A DNA stretch of 64,000 nt from Gnetum montanum (Eukaryota > Streptophyta > Gnetopsida > Gnetales > Gnetaceae), in the NCBI GenBank assembly GCA_015680685.1, contig MNCI01007716.1, positions 13,896 to 77,895 on the forward strand, written 5' to 3'. Both the position numbers and the translations under genes were made by a program. The notes beneath the pieces are model-generated. The model was not told the origin of the DNA, made no database searches, and saw only the letters and a list, made by a program, of their open reading frames with translations. Every line of letters starts with the position of its first letter. Position 1 is the stretch's first letter. Positions 21,556-33,894 of the stretch are shown one piece after another.

Positions 21556-24500
21556 CTATTTGTAGAATGTCGAAAATGAATCGTGTAAGCCTCTTTTGGA
21601 CCCAAGTTTTGGAGTAAACTTGATATCACAAGAGATGTATAAAGCCTAGAACCTGCCTCCACTCAAAAAGAGCAACATTCAATTAGAATCAGTAGATTAG
21701 TCCATCATTGTCCCCTTGGGATTGATGGAGGACATTATGATCACCATCTATGGGTGGTCCTATTCTGTTGACTTCTTGGTGATTCATATGGATAAATGCA
21801 AAGAGGACTTCCCTATTATAATGGGAAGAGCATGGAGAAGTACCATTGATGCACTCCTTAAAGATTTCTAAGAAAAATAAATTTGGTAAGATTGAGAAGA
21901 ACCATGTTTCATGCATCACACATAGTGAGACAGTGTGCCACTGCATGCAAAAATTGTGGACCATAAAAAGCACAACACACAAAGCATGTAGGTAATGTGT
22001 AAATGTCTTAAAAATTCAAAGATGCATATACACAATAGCCACAAAATAGGAGGACACCTAGTGGTTGACATTTGAAATAGAGGCCAACTTAACAATGTGC
22101 ATGGAACCAACTGAGAGCCTCATAAGCTCTTATGTAGATAACATTGACCAACTAGAGTGGATCCATAACCAACTCTCTTAAGAACAAGGTGAAATCAATT
22201 GGGGAGTGTTGGAGATCCTTGAGAAATTCAAGCAGAAGCCCCTTGAGCTAAAAGCTCTACCTATTAGGTTGGAATATGCCTTTCTAAACAATGATAAGCT
22301 AGTTATCATCAATGTCACTCTTGCTTCCTTATAGAAGAAGAAGCTGTTGAAAGTTGTCAACAAATGACCTACAGTCTTTGCTTGGTCATATCATGAGCTC
22401 ATAGAAATCAATCCTAAGATATGCAAACATAGGATCTATATAGACTCCTCCATAAAACCAAAAAGGTAGTTATAGAAAAGGTTGAAGCCCAAGCTCAAAT
22501 AGACCTTCAAGGAAGAAATTGAGTAACTCCTTAAGGTGGGGCTCATTTAACTTATTGCAGATAGTGAGTAGCCCACTTGTCATAGTGCCCAAGAAATAAG
22601 GAAAGTGGAGAGTCTACATAGATTTCAGGTTGTTGAACATGGCTACCTTCAAAGATCACTTTCCTTTATCATTTGTGAATCGAGTGTTGGATACCATCGT
22701 ATGGCATTGCTAATATAACTTTCCAGATGATTATAGTGGCTATAACCAAGTCTAGATTGTGCTAGAAGACTAGGCCAAAACAATGTTCACAAGTCCCTGG
22801 GTAACTTTTGCATACAAGAAGATGCCCTTTGGGTTGTGCAATGCTCCTATTACATTCTAATGCTTGGTCCTTAGCAACTTCCAATAGTAGATTAGCAACG
22901 GGGTGGAGGTCTTGATGGATGACTTCTCCACCTCCATGGCTACTTTTGAGCAAGCCTTGGACCATCTAGAGCAAGTGCTTAAATGATGTGTGGAGATCAA
23001 CCTTAGGTTCAATTGGAAAAAAATCCATTTGATGGTCTAAGAAGGAATTGTCTTGGGATGCTGTATTTCTAGCAAGGGGATTTGGGTAGACCTAGAAAAT
23101 ATAAGGGTCAACTAAGGAATCACTAAATAGGCTAAAATTGTTAAAAGATGTGAGGCCATTCCTTGGGGCACACTGGTTATTATAGGCATTTCATTAAGTA
23201 CTTTTCAAATATTTTCCAACCATTGGTAGAGCTTAGAAGGAAGAATTCCCGATTCATCTAGAGTAAGGAATGCGAGCATGCATTCCAACACAAGAAAAAT
23301 CTTGTAGAAACACCAATCTTATGAGCACTAGATTAGTCTAGACCATTTCATATCATGATGGATGCATCCAACTATGCATTAGGAACTATGCTTACATAGT
23401 TGGATGATAAAAAATGTTCATATTATATCCACTATGCAAGCAGGATCATTGTGGGTGCACAACTCAATTACACCATCACTGAAAAAGAACTCATGGCAAT
23501 GGTGTATGCTCTATAGAAATTCAACACTATGTGTTTGGATATAAGGTGTTTATGCATAGAGATCATAGTGCTATTAGGTTCCTCATGAACAAACCAATGG
23601 TTAGCCCTTGTGTTATACAGTGGCTGGTGATCTTACAAGAGTTCAATCTTACAATGGTGGACAAAAAGGGAATTGAGAACATGGTAGCTGACCACTTGTC
23701 TTGGTTATGATGGAATAGTAAGGAGGAGGAGAGCCCACTCTCAGATTAATTTCTTAATGAACTCCTTTTTGTTGGTGCTATGAATGAATAAGATCCCAAG
23801 TAAATCAATTGGTATGAGAACATCCTATCCTACCTACTTACTTAAGAGATGCCACAAGGATGGGACAATAAGAAGAAATAACAGTTTCTTCACTAAGTCA
23901 AACATTTCATAAAGATCAATGGTAACCTTTATAAGGTTTGTGTAGCTGGCCTGGTAAGATGGTATGTCCCTAATGTAGATCAATTAAGATTCCTCTAAGA
24001 TGCACATGAGGGTGCTTGTGGGGGCCACTATGCTGGGAGGTGAATGATCATTAAGATCCTCATGGAAGGATAATATTGGCCAACCTTTTTCAGGGATGCC
24101 CATCACTTCGTCCACTCTTGTGACCAATGTCAATGTGATGGGGGGATGACTGCTTGTATGGAAGGGCCCTAATAGTGTATCCAACCATTGGAGCTTTTTG
24201 ACCTTTGGAGAATTAACTTTTTGGGCCCATTAACCCATGCCCAATGAAAAGGCCTATATAATTGTAGCTGTTGACTATTGCATGAAATGAGCTGAAGTTA
24301 TTGGTGTTACTTATTGTACATCCTCTATAGTGGCATGGTTTGTACAACACCATGTGGTAAATAGGTTTAGCATGCCAAGGATACTTATTTCTAATAACGG
24401 TACATACTTCATGGGTGTCACTTTTCGTAAACTCATGCAATGCTTAGGGGTTGAGCATAAATTAACAACTCCATACCATCCTTAAGATAATGGTCAAGCT

Positions 24501-25156
24501 GAAGTTACAAATAGGGAGACAACCAAAATACTAACATGCATTGTTAGTAAGTATAGAAGGGAATGGAGCTCTAAACTTAATAATGTTCTTTGGGCTTACT
24601 GTTTAACATGGAAACTTCCTATTGGATACTCTCCCTATGAAATCATGTACAGAAATCTCCCAACACTTCCTATTCAAGTAGAACTTCATACATTATCAAT
24701 TGCATGTAACCTCAAATTAGACCTAAGTTTAACACAAAAAAATAATTGATGAACCTCAATGTGCTAGATGAGAACCAATTAGTGGCCCTATCATCTAACA
24801 AAGTGTACAATGCATACAAAAAATAATGTCATGATCATAGGATTAGGAAAATTAAATTTCAACTAGGAGATAAGGCGCTCTACTGGAATCCCATGCACGT
24901 ACCTCAGTGAACTTAGTTTCAAATGTCATGAGAGGATCCTTATATCATCTATGAAACCTTTCCATCCAGGGCCATGTTAATATACCAACTTGATAACCCA
25001 AATAAGAAGATGTTAGTCAACACTGAACAAATAAAGCCATTCCATGAACAACGAGTAACCAGTGGACATAATGCCTTAATAGATGATCACACATGCTTGA
25101 TCTTTTGAATCTTCTCCTTTTAACTTAGTCATAGGGGAGATGGCCATCCATGTTAA
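21556..25156 (+). pseudogene. pol: pol of element C (protease, RT, RNase H, integrase)
   Basis: Full domain order, broken by stops. Protease 21565-21850 ('CKPLLDPSFGVNLIS', 'VPLGLMEDI', 'GWSY'). Linker with 'MEPTESL' (22100). RT 22450-23200 ('FKDHFPLSF' at 22650; the catalytic box reads LMDDFST at about 22914; 'LRFNWKKIHL'). RNase H 23350-23700 (MDASN, 'ITEKELMAMVYAL', 'HRDHSAI'). Integrase 23990-24760 keeps the zinc-finger Cys pair (SCDQCQ), has 'ISNNGTYF' and retains NGQAEVTNRE. The C-terminal region ends at the stop at 25154. Athila-type by the MDDF box. Confidence 0.85.
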
Positions 25157-26540
25157 GATCTTATGAAGTGGCTCTTCGAGTTTTTAAATTTTTTGTTTTA
25201 CACTATCTTTAGTACATTGTTCATTTTCTTGAGTCTTTTAAAATTTTTCTATATTTTTCTTTATTTGAATTTTTCTTACATCTCTTTATTTTTCTTTATT
25301 GCCATTAGGACTTTGGTGCTAACTACAGCTTCTATTGATGGTGGTTTGCAACTTTATTGATTACTTGATTGTGAAATGACTAGATTTCATTTTAGAATTT
25401 TGACATTCACTAATGGGACATTAACTATTATCATGTTAATAGGTAGTGAGTCCATGTCATCCATCACTCTACTCAACTCTATGGTATTTCCTTGTCTAGG
25501 AAATATAAGGTCCGTTCATAATAGTAACTTATAATGAATTGGTGACCTTTGTACTTTCCAAACTTTATATGAATTAAGTGCATTAACAAGGGTGGAACTT
25601 CAAAGGGATTTTTCACTTTTGTACTTGCTTTTCATATGAGTTACATTAGTGTTTCCATGGATTTCTCACCATTTCGTCGTAGATCAACAAACAAGAAGCA
25701 ATGCCTTTGCATGGTGTTGTTTCCATTTGGAAAAATAAACAATAATGATGGAAATTTAAAACACATCAATTAAACATAATAATAGGTTACAAGCACTAGT
25801 TATGGGGTTGGAAAGACATGTTACCCATGCCTGAAGTCACCCCTCTAACTAAGGCCCTCTTCACTTCTTGCTTCTCTTTTTTTCTTCAGGAATGGTGAGT
25901 GGTCTGTGGGGATGTTCTTGTTTCTTGGAGTGGGAATGATCTAAAGTATCAATGCAAAGTCACTAGAAGTGGATGGTCTTGATTTAGACTAAGCAAGGAA
26001 GTTTTGAAGTGATACTTAATCACATCTTCCATAAGGACTTTATGTGACCACCATGGGGAACTCTGTTCCATACTCTTTCTCATTTACTAATTCTTTCCAT
26101 AAATATCCTTAGTAATATTTTGATGGGTTAATTGGTAAATGATTGAAATTCTTTGATGATTTCTTGGATGATTTGGTTCTTAAGTCTTCATGACCATTAA
26201 TCATCCATGGGGTCCACAAACTCCTTAGTTTGAGGGCATGCAAGGGCATTACAAGCATAAGCCTACTATGGGAAGGATCCACTTGCATACTCCTTGGTTG
26301 GAATGGTTAAGTTTCTTATCCCTTCATCATTTTTTGCTTTCAAACCTTCTGAATTCCACATCAATTACATCTAGTTTTGCGCTCCTTAACCAATAATCTT
26401 AAAAATAAATCTCCTTTCTTGAGCATATTCTAGCACTCTTCAAATATTTTATCTTATTTGTGGCTTTTTTGGCTTCATTTGGACTCCAATTTCATTGAAA
26501 AAATCCTTATTTTTAATTAGTTTTTAATGGGAAAAATTGT
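25157..26540 (+). other. 3' noncoding region of element C
   Basis: No ORF of note. Shared blocks with B, D, G and H: 'GAGTCCATGTCATCCA' (25449), 'GGAACTTCAAAGGGATT' (25594), 'TTTGCATGGTGTTGTTTCC' (25703), 'GACATGTTACCCATGCCTGA' (25823), 'GGGAAGGATCCACTTGCATA' (26269). Conservation of noncoding blocks across decayed copies suggests a role in RNA packaging or processing, or simply shared descent. Confidence 0.6.
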
Positions 26541-26544
26541 CTTA

Positions 26545-26600
26545 TAGCTACATTGATGCATCAGATGCATCGATTGAGCGTAAAAAGCCTATAAATAGTG
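26545..26600 (+). promoter_or_regulatory. Internal promoter-like module of element C (palindromes + TATA)
   Basis: TGATGCATCA (26554-26563) and GATGCATC (26564-26571) precede a TATA box CTATAAATA (26589-26597). The same perfect 10-bp palindrome TGATGCATCA lies in U3 of C's own 3' LTR (30168-30177), also upstream of a TATA box. The ORF3 ATG lies about 440 bp downstream. Function is inferred from layout and from the parallels in D and E. Confidence 0.6.
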
Positions 26601-27029
26601 TCAAGGACTTAGTCATTTTTTCGCATTTGCACTCACATGCTGAGGGAGTTTTTGCTATTTTTAGAGCCTAGAGCCTTCCTAAGCCCTTTCGAACCACTTA
26701 TTTGAGTCACTTAGTTCTTCAATCTTGCAGCTATTGGAGGTGAGCTTTACATTGTGGGAATCATAAACCATAAGTTTTTGATAGAAATTTTTTTGAAATT
26801 TTTCTAACTCCTACAAGGTTTAACTAATAGAATAATATTAAATACCACTAATCCACTTTAGTTAAACCTCAAAAATAAACTTTGGTAGCAATCAAAATAA
26901 AATAATATTAAAATAATCAATCTATAATAATCACAACTCAGCTAAAGTGTAACTGATCAAAAGAGACAAGATATCCAAGTGTTTAAGTTACACATAAAAC
27001 ACTAACCTTAGGTAATGTTGTGATTGTAG

Positions 27030-29855
27030 ATGGCACCCAAACCAAGAGATAAATGATTGTAGGAAGACGGATCATTCCAACCGAGGAATAAGTGACCTAG
27101 AGTAGGATAGGGCCACCAATTGTAGCAACCCCAAGAGGAAGTAGCAAAAAGACATGTAATCAGACCTTTTTAATAGGCACCCAAAGTGGTATTTGTTTGA
27201 CAGATTCCCATAGCTAAAATTGGTCACACATGGAGATGAGGTGCTTAGGACTAGACCAAACCTAGAAGTCACTTTGATGGAAGCCTACCTATGACAAATT
27301 TTCTCAAAGGATGTTCGAAGTGTAGTTCTTCAAGAACTAAACTTTGATCCTTTCTTGGACTCGGTGCAAGAAGAGGTCAAAACACAACTTCAAGGCTCTC
27401 CCATATGGCCCATCCTTACTTCCAGTGGAGAATGATACATGAGAAAAACATACCTCTTTTGAAATAATAGGCAGGCTAATGCCATAGTGAAAATGAAGGA
27501 CATTAGTGTATCCTACTATGTGGAGGTGATTGTAGAGGCCCTTAGGTTGTCAAATATTGGGGGAACCTTCGTAAAAATCATGATGCAAGCAAACCCAAAA
27601 GTTAAGAAAGAATGGGTCCAATGGTGCTATAGAGTGGACTGTGAAGAGTATGGTGTACTCACCAAGGTAGAAAGGACCTATTTCAAAATTTTAGCCTATC
27701 ACCTCAATCCAATGGTGAGGCCAAACAAAATCACCACCTTTTCTGCCCATGCATGTGTTGCTCTGAGTAGTAAATTCCTCGTCAATATTTTATAATTCAT
27801 CTTCCTGGAGATTGAGAAGAGATTTAAAAAGAACAAGCATGGGAGGAAGATGCTCCCCTTTCTGTGGCTTATTAGAAGATTGTGGAAAAGGGGAGGCATA
27901 GCCCACTATGCCAATGATATCCTTTTTCATGCTCTTATTGCCTCTTGGTAGGAGATGATGATGTATAATGCACCCACTATGTTGCAAGAAGAGGAGCGAC
28001 CACCACCACCAACCATTTAAGAAGAAATAATGTTGGAGGCTTGTGTTGCCATTGAGTGCATGCATAAGCTTCATAAGTAACTCTTGCAGTAGCATTAGGT
28101 AGGAGTGAGTGGTGCTGATCTATTAGTCTATCAACTAGAGTTAAGCCATCTCAATGAGACTATGCCATTGTTCACTATCTAAAGGATGCAAGCACCCACA
28201 AGGCTAAATTTTAGCACTTAGGAAGTGATAGTGTTCCTCCTAGGATAAAAATAATTCCTAGATTTCTTTGGGAATACCACCACTTTCTTAGTGCACTTGG
28301 AGGAGGGTGATGAGGTAACTTTCTTGGTGATGTAGCATCAAGGGTAGGAGATAGTGGTAGAGGTGGTGGCTGAGAGTGTGGCAGAAGCAATAATGCTCCT
28401 ATAGCCACTATGCTAGATATTGTAGCACTCAAGGATGTACAAATGTCTACAAGAGTAGCTAGTGGTAGGCTTAGCATAGGCTAGCACAAGGAGGTGCTAG
28501 ACCAACTAGTAGGAATTGGACAACTACTTTTGAAGGTCTTTGATCTCCAAGATAACTTCACTACCACCTAGTCAGTGTTAGTGGAAGTTAGGGGCAAGCT
28601 CATCATTGCCAATGCTCAACTCGATGTAGACACATCCAAAAATCGATCATTGGTTACCAAGGTTGCAGAGTTGAGAGCTTGGCTAGTTGATCCCACTATT
28701 CTAAGACAAGTAGTAATAAGATATGAGGCTTTCTTATAGCTTTAACATAGGCTTAAAGACATTAAGAATGCAAAGGAGATGGTGGTATTTGACCAATCCT
28801 TAGCAGAGGCCACAACTTACAACACTGAAAAGGACTTGTCAAAGGTCCACAATGAGAGCTTGGTTTTGACCCAAGATAATTATCACCTACGAAATCTCAA
28901 GGTTGAAGAAAACCAAATGGTAGAATTTTTATGACAATAGTAGGAGCAGCTTGCCAAGGTGACCATGGACTTGAGGAGGTTAGCTACTAAAAATCAAAAT
29001 CTCTTGGTAGAGGAAGTCTATGCACTTTGCCAAAAATTGGGCATTGAGATATTTGCTTGGAAGAATGAGGCCTTGAACTTCAAATAAGTGAAAAATAAAT
29101 ATAGGAACCAGGTTGGACTTCTCAAGGAAGTCAATGAAAAATAAATCCAACAAGCCAAGATGATGATGAATGAGGTCCTATAGCAACTCCAACAAGGAGG
29201 TGACGTGTGGTAGCCCATATTTGATGGACTCAACACATACAACAAAGTTAAAATCTTTTTCAAGAAGTTGTTGATTAAGAAGATGATAGTATATATGGAG
29301 TTTACCAACCTTTATTATGTGAAATTGACAATGATAATTGTTGAAAGGCCAAGGTCATAACTAGAAAAACAACTAACCAGCTCTTACCTCTTGTATGAGG
29401 TAGAGTTCAAGCATCACAAAGACATGAAACAAAAGCCAGAAACCACTAATGCCAAAATTGAGGTTCTCATAGCCTGCTTCATAGATCAATGATCAATGGC
29501 TAAGGACCTAGCCAAGAGGGTGAATGATTACTAGGAGTTGCATAATTCTAATTAGAGCATTTGACATCAAAAGCAAACAATTTGCTTCTTGGTTCATGAA
29601 TGTCAAGGAGCTATTCTTGGTCATGCCCTATTTGTGGGATGTTCTCATACCAACTCACATCTATGATGCTGCATGGATTGTGTATGATCCTTGGACTAAG
29701 GAGGAGAGGATGAAAACACTGCTAGATGTGTTTTCATCTTCCCCTAGGAGTAGTAGCTATAGTAGGATAGTTGAAACTGCCTTAGCCTTAACCAACACAT
29801 GCATTGGAGGTAGGGGAAGATCTTTCAAAACCTCTAGAGCCTCCACCTCCTAGGA
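27030..29855 (+). pseudogene. ORF3 of element C (post-pol coiled-coil protein)
   Basis: Third ORF between pol and the 3' LTR. The start ATGGCACCCAAACCAAGAGA follows TGATTGTAG, a splice-acceptor-like AG. N-terminal third (to about 27800): 'SGE.YMRKTYLF', 'YRVDCEEYGVLTKVERTYFK', 'ILAYHLNPMVRPNKITTFSA', a pattern I associate with the 'putative plant transposon protein' domain of Athila-type third ORFs. Middle (28260-28720): 'FLVHLEEGDEVTFLVM' and a 'VVEVVAESVAEA' block. C-terminal third (28720-29560): long heptad-rich coiled coil, then 'FASWFMNVKELFLVMPYLWD'. Homologous to ORF3 of D and E. Many stops. Athila third ORFs have been called env-like; no signal peptide or membrane anchor is evident here. 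Confidence 0.7.
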
Positions 29856-30101
29856 CCACTTGATCTTATTCTCATCTTATGTCATTAGAGGAGTTCCAGT
29901 TGTTGGTTTTTGTAAAGGTGTTCAATTTTGTTTTCATGAACATCCATTTTTGTAATCATTTTCAATTCATATACTTAAGCACTTAGCGTCAGTTTTTGAG
30001 TTAGTTAATTAGTTGATTATTCCATACCTTCCCAAATTTTGTAAGAAGCTTGATCCTTCTTTGTTCACTCAAGGATGAGTTTTCAATTAGTTTTGGTGTT
30101 A

Positions 30102-30647
30102 TGATGAATCGTCATTAATGGGTTGCATCTTGGACATGTGTTGATGCATCCTTGTTGATGCATGATCTGATGCATCAACGTGGTGTCTGAGTCTACCTAT
30201 ATAAATGCACATACCCACCACATTTATGACATAGTTAATTAATAGCTTAGGGAAGTTCTTGTAGTTTATTCCCATGATAGTTAGAATATTTTCTAAGTGC
30301 TTGTAGTAGGAGTTAAGAAGCATATGGTAGGTGGGACTAGATACTTGTATTGGGAAATAGCTTAAGGGATTAGATAGTTATGAGATTAATTAATACTTAA
30401 TCGCATTATTTTACACTTAAGCTAAAATAGATAAAAATATAAAACTATACAAATCATGTACCTTGGTTACACTTAACCATACACTTGTACTTATACAAGT
30501 GAAACCAAGAAGACAATGATCACATCCTTAGGTTCACTACCTAGATGATGTGCATTTAGAAAACTAAAGTCTATGGAATTCAACTAGATTACTAGTGGAT
30601 GCTTATGATTCATATGGTTGGACGTAGGGTGTACTTGCTGCACATCA
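30102..30647 (+). repeat. 3' LTR of element C
   Basis: Begins TGATGAATCGTC, ends CACATCA and is followed by the ACCTT duplication. U3: TGATGCATC-type palindromes (30142-30177); TATA CTATATAAATGC near 30198. At 546 bp it is short: about 300 bp around R/U5 is deleted at 'GAGTTAAGAAG|CATATGG' (about 30321). Confidence 0.85.
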
Positions 30648-31421
30648 ACCTTGTTTCTAAATTACGTATTAAAGCTACATTATCTGCAAAGATTAAAATT
30701 CATATCCATGGTTGCTCTACTTTAATAACATGATTTATCTACACCTATTTAATCCACTCTTTTGATTCATTAATAAAAATTCAAAAAAAAAATGATGAAA
30801 GAAAACAACCTTGCTTTATTCCTATATTACTATAAAATTGACAAGATTGTATAGTTTCTTTATCTTTAATTCAAAAATTATTTTTTTATAAATTATTATG
30901 GAATTGAGTAAATTAGAAGAAACTTTAAGTTTGATAAATTTACTTCATGATTGTTCTCTCACAATAGAATCAAATGCTTTAGTAAAATCCATAAAGTAAA
31001 TAAATGGTTTACTTTGTTTGTCATTTTCTTATTTAATATATATTTAAGAGTAATCAAATGGTCTAGTATGGAATGTTTTATTTTGAAAGCTATTTGTGAA
31101 AGAGTAACTAAATTATTTACTTCTATCTATGATTCAAATTTTTTTTCTAAAATGGTACTTAATAATTTTACAAATAAGTTGCTAATCATGAATATGTAAT
31201 TATTTAAATCTAGTTTCTTTTGTTTTTTAAAAAATCATAATAACTCTACTAATTATCCACTATCTAGTCAAACCATTTTGAAGTTCTTTATTATGCATTT
31301 TTTAAGTCTCTCTTCACACTATGTTTCCACCATATTTTAATAATTTAACATGTAATCATTTTACATCTACAACTTTTCTAGCAGTTAATTTCTTAATTTC
31401 CTTTACTAATTTATCATATGT
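30648..31421 (-). pseudogene. LINE (RTE/L1-like) ORF2, reverse-transcriptase core
   Basis: Reading leftwards on the minus strand: 'MDFTKAFDSIVREQS' (about 30940-30990), the RT motif with a catalytic Asp; then 'NIGIKQGCFLSSFFF' (about 30780-30825), matching G-x-+-QGC-x-LSP-x-LF; then 'IFADNVALI' (about 30665-30695), the FADD box with the second Asp changed to Asn. These motifs in this order define a non-LTR retrotransposon RT. The frame is broken by stops. It continues at 14779 and leftwards after removing element C. The right side is cut by element F at 31421. Confidence 0.75.
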
Positions 31422-32290
31422 TGATGAAGTATGAATAAGGTGACTATGTTGACATAGCCTCATCAATGTATCTCTATTGATGCATCTCAAGATATGTTGA
31501 CATAGGTATGTCAATGTTGATGCAAGCATTACCTATATAAATGCATAAACCCCTTGCATTTATGGCACCATTCAGTCATTCCCTTAGTTGAACTCTTGTA
31601 GTTTCTTTTCGTAGAAGTTAGTAAAGTTTTTTCTTTGAGTGCCTGTAGCATGAATTGAAGTGATTGTATGAAATTTTATTTGAGTGTAACATGTACCTAG
31701 ACATAGTTGTGTGAACATCAATAAAATTAAGATTTCTTCCATTCATTGCAACAATTGGTTAGTTTAACTTTACTTTCTAGTAATATTACTTCGAATGTAA
31801 TTTAATTTATTATTAAATATTTAATATTATTATTTGTAATCAATGTGAGTATGACCACTTCAAGCATAATATATTAATGCTTGGTAATACTAGTAGTAGA
31901 CACTTCATACACCTACCGATAGACACTTGGTAGCCCAACAGTGTTAATATATGTTCAGGATGTGTATGGAAAGTGGGAATGGATGCTCCATGTTTAGGCT
32001 AGTTTAGTTAATTAATTAGTTAATTTAAGTATTAAATCTTTCTCTATTCAATTATTTAGCAAACAAAATAATAAAAATTATAAAAATAAAATCTTATACC
32101 TCAATCACACTTAACCATACTAATAGATTAACACAAGTGTTAATTAGGAATACAATAATTAGCAAGCTACATCTTTCACCGTCTAATAATATCAGACACT
32201 TAGGTTAAGAGAGTCTACAAAATTCAATTGGATCATGCATACACGCTAGTGATTCATATGGTTAGGTGTAGGGAGTACTTGTTGATGATC
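31422..32290 (+). repeat. 5' LTR of element F
   Basis: 869 bp, TGATGAAGT...GATCA. U3 contains repeated TTGATGCAT/TGTTGACATA units (31440-31530); TATA CTATATAAATGC near 31532. The U5 end 'CATATGGTTAGGTGTAGGG' is as in its relatives. Confidence 0.8.
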
Positions 32291-32291
32291 A

Positions 32292-32309
32292 TTGGCATTG
32301 TTGATGGGG
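32292..32309 (+). other. Primer-binding site of element F
   Basis: TGGCATTGTTGATGGGGA, a decayed tRNA-Asp site one base after the LTR. Confidence 0.65.
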
Positions 32310-32451
32310 AACTCATTTTAGGTAAGTGCGCTAAGTACTATTAGATAGTGATATCATACAAAGTTATTATAAAAGAAAATAACATATTATCCTTTAGAAA
32401 AATAAAAATAATAATATTTTATCAAGGGACACTATATCAAAATAAACTAAG

Positions 32452-33434
32452 ATGGCTTCTTCTCATAGGAATGGTTCATCACCACCTATTGATGACTCCA
32501 ACTAAAAGCAGGATAGAACTAGAAGGAATATCAGTGAGATACCTCAACAACTAAAGGTCATATATGCACATTCAAATTCCTATTATTTAGACTTTGATTT
32601 CATAATTCATTAAGATGAACAACTACACTAGAGGGTAACTTTGTGTTACTTCTTGATTGTTCTATTCTTGCAATGCTTATGGTAGCTCTCATGAGACTAG
32701 GGCTTCAACTAGTAGGTCTAGATTACCAAGTAACAAAGCATCTTACTAGAAAGTATTAGCCAAAAAAGTTCCAACGTAAGAAAGATCAATGTATAAAGGC
32801 ATACTATGAATCCTCCAAGGGGGAAATAGGTCATAACTCCACTATTTCTATAATCACCAAAGAAGGGTTGAGAATTTTTATTAGGGCAAGATTAATATCA
32901 AGGTCCTCCTCCTTTCAATGATGGAGATACAACTCACCAATGGTTACAATCAATCTTGGTGAATAACTAGGATGGAGGAAAAATTGGATTGAGAACTAGG
33001 AGAACCTTAAGATTAAGATCTCCAAATTTTTCATGAAAAGAATAATTAAGGAACCAAAGGAGAAGGGTAAGTTAACATCACTCTCCTAGTCCTTCACCTT
33101 CACCATCCTCATTGTCAATATATGATAAAAGGGACCATGAACAAAATAGGAGGAATGATTGAGACTAAGTTGGAGATGATCAAGAGTCCCATCATAGGGA
33201 TGGATGAAGTAAGCGTAGTGAACAACAAGAGGAAGAGAAGCATCATCAGGAGAGAAGGAATAGCAAGTTACATCATAGGAGGCATAACCATGATGAGGAC
33301 CATTATCAATATAATTACTATGATGAATAACTATTGGCTACAAGAAGCATGATCAATATTTTGAAATTAGTTCATATTTCTACCAAGCATCAAAGAAATA
33401 GCCAAATCAAATGGCATGATATGAATAACATCCC
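32452..33434 (+). pseudogene. gag: gag N-terminal part of element F
   Basis: Starts ATGGCTTCTTCTCATAGG. Followed by acidic/basic hydrophilic text and, near 33395-33434, 'NQIKWHDMNNIP', homologous to C (about 19900) and D (about 35875). Cut by element E. Numerous stops. Confidence 0.65.
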
Positions 33435-33894
33435 AGATGAGCAACGGGTAGTCCCTACATGCAACCATATGAATCACAAGTGTTCACATGTGATCTAGTT
33501 GAATTTCTTGGACTTATTTACATAAGTGATCGATATTCCTAAATGGTAAATTATGTACTTGTAAGTTGTTACCTTCCTAATTCATACTTGTATTTATCTA
33601 TGTGAATGTTTAAGTGTGGTTGCGACATAAGATATATATTTTTATACTTTTTATTATTTTATATTCTACATGCTAAATGATGAAATGAATAGAGATTTAA
33701 TAATTGAATTAACTAACTACTTAATTACTTCATTAGCTAACTATCCTAATGTAAAGTATTCATTCCAACTTGACATACATATCCTAAACCTATATTAACG
33801 TTGCTCAATTACTAAGTGTACACTAGGTATTCACCAATGGGATTACAAAGCATTGATATATCATGTTCAAAGTGGTTGTACCTACATTGCTTAT
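33435..33894 (-). repeat. 3' LTR of element E, outer part
   Basis: R/U5 end of the LTR in reverse, starting 'GATGAGCAACGGGTAGTCCC' (expected TGATGAG). Interrupted at the CTTAT target site by element D; resumes at 44653. Confidence 0.75.

Larger units (their letters stand above)
14780..30647 (+). mobile_element. Element C: near-complete Athila-type Ty3/gypsy with third ORF
   Basis: Both ends are fixed by a perfect 5-bp duplication ACCTT (14775-14779 and 30648-30652). Order: 5' LTR (interrupted), PBS, gag, pol, 3' noncoding region, internal promoter-like module, ORF3, purine tract, 3' LTR. Without the 3188-bp insertion in its 5' LTR it is about 12.7 kb. It entered a LINE. Dense stops and shortened LTRs indicate age. 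It is the only copy here holding both a full pol and ORF3. Confidence 0.9.
31422..33434 (+). mobile_element. Element F: Athila-type Ty3/gypsy, 5' part
   Basis: 5' LTR, PBS and the first kilobase of gag, interrupted by element E at 33434/33435. No continuation of F's gag was found to the right of E, so the remainder is deleted or lies elsewhere. F entered the LINE at 31421. Confidence 0.8.

Noticed and set aside
27030-29855. ORF3 as a viral envelope protein
   Set aside because: No signal peptide, transmembrane helix or cleavage motif is visible; the protein is hydrophilic and coiled-coil-rich.
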